Positions 22,683 through 28,484 of a stretch of DNA of 28,484 bases are shown here, piece after piece. Where the stretch lies: positions 1 to 28,484 of the forward strand of contig CAJULD010000036.1 in NCBI GenBank assembly GCA_910587505.1, given 5' to 3'. Numbering within the stretch: the stretch's first letter is position 1; each line of letters opens with the position of its first letter. Source of the DNA: an uncultured Oscillospiraceae bacterium (GTDB taxonomy: Bacteria; Bacillota; Clostridia; Oscillospirales; Oscillospiraceae). Position numbers and translations under genes: made by a program. Under the pieces are notes generated by a model. That model saw nothing but the letters and a program-made list of their open reading frames with translations, was not told where the DNA came from and ran no database searches.

Positions 22683-23912
22683 ATGGAGAAAAAATTTGAG
22701 GAATACGCCAGGCTTCTGGTAGAGGTGGGCGCAAACATTCAGAAGGACCAGACTCTGGTTATCAGCTGCCCGGTGGACTGCGCCTGGTTTGCCCGGCTGT
22801 GCGCAAAAGCCGCCTATGCCGCCGGCTGCCGGGAGGTGGTCATGAGCTGGGGCGACGATCAGCTGGCACGGGAGAAGTATCTTCATGCCGCAGACGGCGT
22901 GTTCGATACCGTGCCGGAGTGGCGGGTCCGTTTCAATACCGACTACGCGCGGGAGGGCGCGGCCGTCCTTCATATCGGCGGCTCCGATCCGGAGATCCTC
23001 AAGGGGGTGGACCAGGACCGGATGGTTCGCGCAGCCCGTGCCAGCGGCGCGGCGATGAAGGAGTACCGGCAGATGCAGATGTCCAACGCCTTCCCCTGGG
23101 CTATCGGCGCCATCCCCGTGCCCAGCTGGGCGAAAAAGGTCTTCCCCGGCTGCCCGGAGGACGAGGCCATGGAGAAGCTGTGGAACGCGATTCTCACCTC
23201 TGTCCGGGTCACCGGCGACGGCAGGGCGGTTCAGCGGTGGAAAGAGCATCTGGATACCCTGCAGGTCCGAATTGACAAACTCAATGACCTGCGCCTGGAG
23301 AGCCTCCACTATGTCAACGCGCTGGGTACCGACCTGACCATCCGCCTGCCGGAGGATCACGTCTGGGGCGGCGGCGACGGCGTCAGCAGAGCCGGGATCC
23401 ACTTCATCGCCAACATGCCCACCGAGGAGATTTTCACCGCGCCGCTGAAAAACGGCATCGACGGCGTGGTCTACGCCTCCATGCCCCTGTGTCTGAAGGG
23501 CGAGGTGGTGGACAAGTTCCACTTCGTCATCCGGGAGGGCAAAATCGTCGAGGTCCATGCCGAAACGGGCGAGGAGAAGCTGAGGGCCGAGACCACGCTG
23601 GACGAGGGTGCGTCCTACTTCGGCGAGGTGGCTCTGGTGCCCTATGACAGTCCCATCCGCAACCAGGAGCTGCTGTTCTACAACACCCTCTTTGACGAGA
23701 ACGCCGCCTGCCACCTGGCCTTCGGCGAGGCCTACGCCGAGTGCATTAAAGGCGGCGAGGACATGAGCAGGGAGGAGCTGAAGGCCCGCGGCCTTAACGA
23801 CTCCATCACCCATGTGGACTTCATGGTGGGGACCGCCGATCTCAGCATCACCGGCAGGACCCGCGACGGCAGGGAAGTTCCGGTATTTGTAAACGGCAAC
23901 TTCGCGCTGTGA
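22683..23912 (+). CDS. M29-family metallo-aminopeptidase
   Basis: 409 residues, start six bases after AAAGGAG. M29 enzymes (AmpS, aminopeptidase T, PepS) release N-terminal amino acids using a two-metal centre. The metal ligands can be read in order: Glu249 (MPTEEIF), Glu315 (FGEVALVP), His344 (AACHLAFGEAY), His377 and Asp379 (ITHVDFMVG). These keep the spacing I recall for the family (a constant offset of four residues). The length is the family norm, with no signal peptide, so it acts in the cytosol in peptide turnover. It lies 53 bases after trkH without a visible promoter of its own and is closed by a good terminator. Confidence 0.93.
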   Translation: MEKKFEEYARLLVEVGANIQKDQTLVISCPVDCAWFARLCAKAAYAAGCREVVMSWGDDQLAREKYLHAADGVFDTVPEWRVRFNTDYAREGAAVLHIGGSDPEILKGVDQDRMVRAARASGAAMKEYRQMQMSNAFPWAIGAIPVPSWAKKVFPGCPEDEAMEKLWNAILTSVRVTGDGRAVQRWKEHLDTLQVRIDKLNDLRLESLHYVNALGTDLTIRLPEDHVWGGGDGVSRAGIHFIANMPTEEIFTAPLKNGIDGVVYASMPLCLKGEVVDKFHFVIREGKIVEVHAETGEEKLRAETTLDEGASYFGEVALVPYDSPIRNQELLFYNTLFDENAACHLAFGEAYAECIKGGEDMSREELKARGLNDSITHVDFMVGTADLSITGRTRDGREVPVFVNGNFAL

Positions 23913-23925
23913 TTTGAACAGCTGT

Positions 23926-23956
23926 GGAGCCCATCCCGGCGGGATGGGCTCCTTTT
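23926..23956 (+). terminator. Intrinsic terminator after the M29 peptidase gene
   Basis: A perfect 12-pair stem (23926-23937 with 23941-23952) with a GGC loop is followed by TTTT. It separates this rightward unit from the convergent exporter operon. Confidence 0.92.
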
Positions 23957-23969
23957 GCAGTTAAAAGTA

Positions 23970-25664
23970 TTACGCTGCCTCGATTGCCGCTGTGCGGTAG
24001 ATGAACTTCACCTGCCCGCCGGCTTCCGTACCTCCGGAGAAGGAACGGTAGTTCCTGGCGGCGGCAGCGGTGGCCTCCAGCCGCTCCGCCAGCAGGTCCA
24101 GGCCGCCGTCGAAGACGTCGAGGATCTTCTGAACGCCCTTTTCGTCGAATTCCTCCAGCCCGCCGGCCAGCTCTCCTGCGCCGTCGTGGAGCCGCGTCAC
24201 GCCGTCTGTCAGGGCGGGAACGCTCTTCTGAAGGGACTGAAGCCCGGCATTCAGCTGCGCCGCGCCGTCAGAGAGGGCGGCCGCGCCGCCGGAGAGGCTG
24301 CCCGCTCCCCGTGTCAGCTGCGCCGCGCCTTCGGCGGCCTGTGCCACTCCGGCGGTGTACTGCCGGAGACCCTGATAGAAGGCGTTACAGCTGTCCAGGG
24401 AGGCCTTTACCCCGGCGATCTGTTTGGCGGCAGGGCTCTCCCCCAGGGAGGCGATTACGCCGTCCAGCACCTGGGCGTAGTTTTCTGCGGTCAGCGCCGG
24501 GACCTGGGCTCCGGCGGCGGCCAGCTGCGCCGAGGCGGAGGCCAGCAGGGAATCAAATACCAGCGCCGCGCCGCCGTTGAGGGTATCGCTGCTGGCGGTC
24601 AGCTGCTCCAGCCCCTCCTGGAGAGCGGCAGAGCCTTCCTGGAGCTGGGCCGCGCCGGTCTTCAGCTCACCCGCGCCGTTGGAGAGGGCGGCCCCGCCAT
24701 CGGACAGCTGATTCACGCCGCCGGCCAGCTGGCCGGATTTTTCCAGCAGTTCGCCCAGACCGTCGTACAGTTGGGAGGAGCCGTCCAGCAGCTGCCTCAT
24801 GGCGTCCTCCAGTTCGTCCAGAGATTCGCCGGGACCGTCCCTGTCCGTCCACTTCTCCGTATCCAGACCGGCAAAGGGCGTGCTGACGGCTACAGTAAAG
24901 GTGGTTTCCAGGGCGAAGTCCGTCACATCGGCGGTGAGTTCCACATAGTCGGGAATACTGATATCCTCATCCAGCGCCAGATTTTCCCGCAGTCCGGGAA
25001 GGGCCACGCCTACAACGGCCAGACGGTCGCCGTCATTGCACAGCCGGCCGTTGACAACGGATACGTTGGTGAAGCGGTCGCTGTCCAGCAGAACGGCGGT
25101 CACCATGGCAAAGGGGACATAAACCTGCCCGGCTTTGCCGCCAATGGAGGCGGTTTCATACTGTCGGTTGACATAATCAAAACGGATGGATACCCGGCCG
25201 CTCTTCCCGGCCAGCTGGCCGGGGGTCACGCTCTGGCCGTTCAGGGAGTAGCTGACGGTCATGTCCACAGGCAGATCCCGGTCTGTGCTGCCCTGGCAGT
25301 AAATATCTCTGCCCTGCGCTTCCCAGATCCGGCTGCTGCCGTTGGGGATGCACTCCTCGCCGCCCTTGACGTTTTCCACGCCGGTGAGAGCGGCGGCGTC
25401 CTCCAGCTGAGCGAGACCCTCGGGATTTTTCAGCCAGTCGCTGACGATCACGTTTTCCACCGCGCCGCCGGCGTCGGCGAAGACATACACGGTCTCGTCC
25501 CGGTAGGCGGCGGGAGCCGCCGCGTAACCGGGGACGGACAGCCTGGCGGCGGGAACTGCCTCAGGCGCGCCGTCATTTCCGGCGGCGCAGGCATGGACCG
25601 CGCCGCCCAGGGCCAATACAACGCTCAGGCTCAGAGCCGTAAGCCGGACGGATGTCTTTTTCAT
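23970..25664 (-). CDS. Secreted xxxLxxG heptad-repeat protein, partner of the MMPL transporter
   Basis: 564 residues with a signal peptide (residues 1 to about 27, LSLSVVLALGGAVHACA, probable cleavage before AGNDG). The middle (about 30-285) is a probable beta-rich extracytoplasmic domain. From about 285 to 530 the protein is built from seven-residue repeats of xxxLxxG type (for example GAAQLQEGSAALQEG and GGAAALSDGAAQL), a pattern known as the xxxLxxG heptad-repeat family (TIGR03057), also seen in YhgE-type transporters. No transmembrane helix is visible at the C-terminus. Its start codon overlaps the stop of the MMPL gene (ATGA) behind an AGGAGG site, so the two are translated together. I infer an extracytoplasmic accessory or adaptor of the transporter. 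The substrate is unknown. Confidence 0.82.
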   Translation of the reverse strand: MKKTSVRLTALSLSVVLALGGAVHACAAGNDGAPEAVPAARLSVPGYAAAPAAYRDETVYVFADAGGAVENVIVSDWLKNPEGLAQLEDAAALTGVENVKGGEECIPNGSSRIWEAQGRDIYCQGSTDRDLPVDMTVSYSLNGQSVTPGQLAGKSGRVSIRFDYVNRQYETASIGGKAGQVYVPFAMVTAVLLDSDRFTNVSVVNGRLCNDGDRLAVVGVALPGLRENLALDEDISIPDYVELTADVTDFALETTFTVAVSTPFAGLDTEKWTDRDGPGESLDELEDAMRQLLDGSSQLYDGLGELLEKSGQLAGGVNQLSDGGAALSNGAGELKTGAAQLQEGSAALQEGLEQLTASSDTLNGGAALVFDSLLASASAQLAAAGAQVPALTAENYAQVLDGVIASLGESPAAKQIAGVKASLDSCNAFYQGLRQYTAGVAQAAEGAAQLTRGAGSLSGGAAALSDGAAQLNAGLQSLQKSVPALTDGVTRLHDGAGELAGGLEEFDEKGVQKILDVFDGGLDLLAERLEATAAAARNYRSFSGGTEAGGQVKFIYRTAAIEAA

Positions 25665-27778
25665 TTTACATAAACCTCCTGATTCGGGATGAAGCCGCTG
25701 TTTTTACCGCGGCCGATATGCCGCATGCCCGCCGTAGTGGCGCAGATAAGCCGGTCGCACAGCAGCAGCAGGGCGGGAAGGATGAAGATGACCGACGCCA
25801 TGCTGATGAGAGCGCCACGGGCCATCAGCATGCACATGGAGCTGATGATGTCCAGGTCGGAGTACAGGGCCACGCCGAAGGTGGCGGCGAAGAGGCCCAT
25901 GCCGGAGACAAGAACGGAGGGGACGGAGGACGCCAGCGCCGTGTGGACGGCTTCCTTTTTGTCCGCGCCGCCAATGCGTTCGGCTTTATAGCGGGTGGTC
26001 ATCAGAATGGCGTAGTCCACCGTTGCGCCCAACTGAATGGTGCTGATGCAGATCGGGGCGATGAAGGGCAGGCTCTGACCCAGGTAGTGAGGCAGGCCCA
26101 GGTTGATGAAAATAGCCGCCTCGATTACCGCGATGAGCAGGAAGGGCAGGGTGAAGCTCTTCTCCACCAGGGCGATAATCAGAAAAATGGCGATGATGGA
26201 TACGGTGTTGACTACTTGGAAGTCGTGGTCTGTCGTTTCAATCATGTCTTTCATGCAGGGGGCCTCGCCGATGAGCATTCCGGTGGGGTCATGCTCTTTC
26301 AGGATGGCGCTCAGCTGGTCCAGCTGGCGGTTGACGTTGTCGCTGGCCACCCTGTATTCGGAGTTGACCAGCAGCAGCTCCCACTTCCCGCTGTCCAGCC
26401 TGTCCGTCACGCTCTCCGGCAGGAAGCCCTCCGGCAGCCGGGGACCTGTCGCGGATTCCAGACTCAGTACGTACTGCACGCCGTCCACGGCCTCCATTTC
26501 CCGCGTCATGGCCCGGACCTCCTTCGCAGGGAGAGCGGAGTCCACCAGGAGCATATGGGTGGAGGCGATGCCGAAGTCCTCGCCGAGCTTCCCGTTGGCA
26601 ATGACATAGGCCATGTCCTCCGGCAGGCACTGCCCCATGTCGTAGTAGACCTCGCCGTTGGTCCGGTTATAGCCGTACAGCGCCGGAGGAATGATCAGAG
26701 CGAAGATCACCAGAAACAGGGGGAAAGCCTTCACGATGCCGGATGCCAGATGCCGGGCGTTGGGAATCAGCGCCCGGTGGCGGGTTTTTTGCAGGGGCTT
26801 ATCAAATGCGAGAATCAGACTGGGCAGCACCGTGACGCATCCGGCCACGCCCAGCAGCACGCCCTTTGCCATGACGATGCCAAGGTCGCGGCCCATGGTG
26901 AAGGACATGAAGCACAGGGCAATGAAGCCCGCAACGGTGGTGATGGCCGAGCCCGTCACCGAGGCAAGGGTGGAGTGAATGGCGGCGGTCATGGCCTCCC
27001 GCCGGTCCCCGTGGAGGGTGCGCTGCTCGTTATAGCTGTTCCACAGGAAGATGGAGTAGTCCATGGTGACCGCCAGCTGCAGCACGGCGGACAGCGCCCT
27101 GGTGATATAGGAGATTTCTCCCAGGAAGTAATTGGTGCCCAGATTGAGCAGGATCATCATACCGATGCTGGCCAGGAATACGAAGGGGGCCAGCCAGCTG
27201 TCCAGCAGGAGGAGCATGGCGCCGCAGGCCAGGGCCACGGCGATGCCCACATAGATGGGCTCCTCCCGTTCGCACAGGTCCTTCAGGTCCGTCACCAGAG
27301 CGGACATGCCGGAGACAAAGCACTGGCTGCCGGCGATGGACCGGATTTCCCGGATGGCGTCCATCGTCACGTCGGAGGAGGTGGAGCTGTCGAAGAACAC
27401 CGCCATCATGGTGGCGTTTCCGGCGTTGAAGGCGTCGTACAGCCGGTCCGGCAGCAGCTCCATGGGAACGGATATGTCCAGCAGGGAATCGTACCACAGC
27501 ACGGTATCCACATGGTCCACCTGCTCGATCCTGTCCTTTACAGCCGATACGTCCTTTGCGTGCATATCCTCCAGAATGAGGAGGGAAAACGCGCCCTTGT
27601 TGAATTCCGAGAGCAGCTCGTCCTGACCGGTTACGGTTTCCATGTCCTCCGGGAGATAGTCCAGCATGTCGTAATTGATCCGGGTTCCCGCCATGCCCAG
27701 CGCGGAGGGAATCATCAGCGCCAGGGCAACAATCAGAATAGGGACGCGGCACTTGACCACCGCTTTGGAAAAACGCAT
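25661..27778 (-). CDS. MMPL/RND-type membrane transporter
   Basis: 705 residues, start after AAAGGAAG. The layout is that of Gram-positive MMPL exporters: one N-terminal helix, an extracytoplasmic domain (about 35-180), five helices, then the same pattern repeated (helix near 345-365, loop about 370-520, five helices to about 690), giving about 12 spans. The two proton-relay Asp-Tyr motifs are visible as AVTMDYSIFLWNSY and GATVDYAILMTTRY. These proteins move lipids, glycolipids or hydrophobic compounds out of the cell using the proton gradient. No regulatory gene (TetR/MarR) is next to it in the window. It lies between the DUF308 gene (40 bases upstream) and the heptad-repeat protein (four-base overlap), forming a three-gene leftward operon. 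Confidence 0.92.
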   Translation of the reverse strand: MRFSKAVVKCRVPILIVALALMIPSALGMAGTRINYDMLDYLPEDMETVTGQDELLSEFNKGAFSLLILEDMHAKDVSAVKDRIEQVDHVDTVLWYDSLLDISVPMELLPDRLYDAFNAGNATMMAVFFDSSTSSDVTMDAIREIRSIAGSQCFVSGMSALVTDLKDLCEREEPIYVGIAVALACGAMLLLLDSWLAPFVFLASIGMMILLNLGTNYFLGEISYITRALSAVLQLAVTMDYSIFLWNSYNEQRTLHGDRREAMTAAIHSTLASVTGSAITTVAGFIALCFMSFTMGRDLGIVMAKGVLLGVAGCVTVLPSLILAFDKPLQKTRHRALIPNARHLASGIVKAFPLFLVIFALIIPPALYGYNRTNGEVYYDMGQCLPEDMAYVIANGKLGEDFGIASTHMLLVDSALPAKEVRAMTREMEAVDGVQYVLSLESATGPRLPEGFLPESVTDRLDSGKWELLLVNSEYRVASDNVNRQLDQLSAILKEHDPTGMLIGEAPCMKDMIETTDHDFQVVNTVSIIAIFLIIALVEKSFTLPFLLIAVIEAAIFINLGLPHYLGQSLPFIAPICISTIQLGATVDYAILMTTRYKAERIGGADKKEAVHTALASSVPSVLVSGMGLFAATFGVALYSDLDIISSMCMLMARGALISMASVIFILPALLLLCDRLICATTAGMRHIGRGKNSGFIPNQEVYVK

Positions 27779-27818
27779 GAGTTGGATGACTTCCTTTCTG
27801 TCAAAATTTGCAATGTAT

Positions 27819-28424
27819 TTACCGGTACTCTTTCACCTCGTAATATTCCGTCTCGATCACGTCGGGCCGCTGGTTCGCAACGATCTTCACGGTACTGACG
27901 GCCACGCAGAGGTTGAGGATCCCCTCCGCCAGCAGAGCGATGCCCAGCAGGACGGTCAGCACCTGCACGCTTTCCCATGGGCGGAAAATCAGCAGCAGCC
28001 CCACCCCGCCGGCGGCAATGGCCAGCAGAAGGACCGTCCACCAGGACGGAATGCCGAACCGGCGGGCGTCCACGCTGATCTGAATCTTGAACAGACCGTC
28101 GGCCAGTATGGCGACGCCCATGGTCATGCAGATGAAGTCTATCACATTGCCGGTCCGCAGCAGGGAGATGATCCCCAGCGCAATGAGCAGGATGCCGAAT
28201 TCCAGGTCATACTGGAAAGCCAGACGGAACAGGTCCCTGGAGAAATAGCCCACCAGCTTGACGATGCCGAACACGATCATCGCCGCGCCCAGCGCCCGTC
28301 CGATCATCACCGCCGAATGCTCCGGCAGGGTGATGAACAGCACGCCCACCGCGCAGAACACCACCGACATGACGATGTATCCGGCCCTGGCAATCCGCAT
28401 CGGCGTTACAGAACGATTTTTCAT
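27819..28424 (-). CDS. DUF308 (HdeD-like) membrane protein
   Basis: 201 residues from the ATG at 28424, eight bases after GAGGAGG; the GTG at 28433 overlaps that site and is rejected. About six hydrophobic spans occur in pairs (VMSVVFCAVGVLFITL, AAMIVFGIVKLVGYF, FGILLIALGIISLL, FICMTMGVAILADGLFK, TVLLLAIAAGGVGLLLIF, VQVLTVLLGIALLAEGIL), the layout of the DUF308/HdeD family linked to acid stress in enterics but of unknown role in clostridia. The C-terminal tail is charged and Tyr/Glu-rich (ETEYYEVKEYR). It is the first gene of the leftward transporter operon. Its promoter is not certain: the 50 bases remaining contain only a weak TATTAT-like box close to the ribosome binding site. Confidence 0.85.
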   Translation of the reverse strand: MKNRSVTPMRIARAGYIVMSVVFCAVGVLFITLPEHSAVMIGRALGAAMIVFGIVKLVGYFSRDLFRLAFQYDLEFGILLIALGIISLLRTGNVIDFICMTMGVAILADGLFKIQISVDARRFGIPSWWTVLLLAIAAGGVGLLLIFRPWESVQVLTVLLGIALLAEGILNLCVAVSTVKIVANQRPDVIETEYYEVKEYR

Positions 28425-28484
28425 CACAGTCACCTCCTCGTATAATAAGATTTGCAGATAATTTTAAGTGCATCTGTTTAGTAC

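Noticed and set aside
25652..27898. A 748-codon plus-strand open frame across the MMPL gene
   Set aside because: Its His/Gly/Gln-rich translation has no domain pattern; the opposite strand encodes a full 12-span transporter with conserved motifs.

Overview
The window looks like a chromosomal segment of a high-GC, low-GC-phylum (Firmicutes) gut-type clostridium of the Oscillospiraceae/Flavonifractor kind. This is inferred from the gene set and from family-typical features: strong AGGAGG-type ribosome binding sites, sigma-A promoters with 17-base spacers, a DUF4358 lipoprotein, a PrsA-like foldase, an MMPL plus xxxLxxG-repeat exporter pair, and a TnpV remnant. No rRNA, tRNA or CRISPR array was seen.

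Layout. Bases 1-1933 (minus strand) carry rpsO and pnp in the classic order, with a terminator-like hairpin after rpsO and a 67-base stem-loop in the pnp leader. Bases 2027-6388 (plus strand) hold a lipoprotein with a DUF4358 domain, a long Glu-Pro linker and a transglutaminase-like domain; a membrane-anchored parvulin foldase; tRNA t6A dehydratase TcdA; and an acetyltransferase that overlaps tcdA by four bases. Bases 6495-7400 are an AT-richer APH-type kinase gene that looks acquired. Mannose-6-phosphate isomerase follows on the minus strand. Its 3' flank holds two related 36-base palindromic units in opposite orientation, resembling a REP/BIME pair.

Bases 8645-15777 are the accessory part. 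A truncated tnpV copy (a mobile-element scar) precedes a tight four-gene plus-strand operon: an HD-phosphohydrolase/RyR-domain protein, a TIR-domain protein with two in-frame tandem repeats, a PD-(D/E)XK nuclease-like protein, and a two-TM protein with a TrkA-N/Rossmann region and a C-terminal RyR-like domain. I infer a nucleotide-signalling conflict (probably anti-phage) system. NAD-derived or other nucleotide signals would be made by TIR, turned over by HD, and sensed by the two RyR domains, with a nuclease and a membrane channel-like protein as effectors. This is the most interesting part of the window.

From 15894 on the content is housekeeping: a phosphohexomutase, a D-2-hydroxyacid dehydrogenase, a YihY/BrkB membrane protein overlapping trkA, then trkH (potassium uptake), and an M29 aminopeptidase closed by a good terminator. 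On the opposite strand, bases 23970-28424 form an operon read from right to left: a DUF308 membrane protein, an MMPL/RND-type transporter, and a secreted xxxLxxG heptad-repeat protein. The last 60 bases hold only the ribosome binding site and upstream region of the DUF308 gene.
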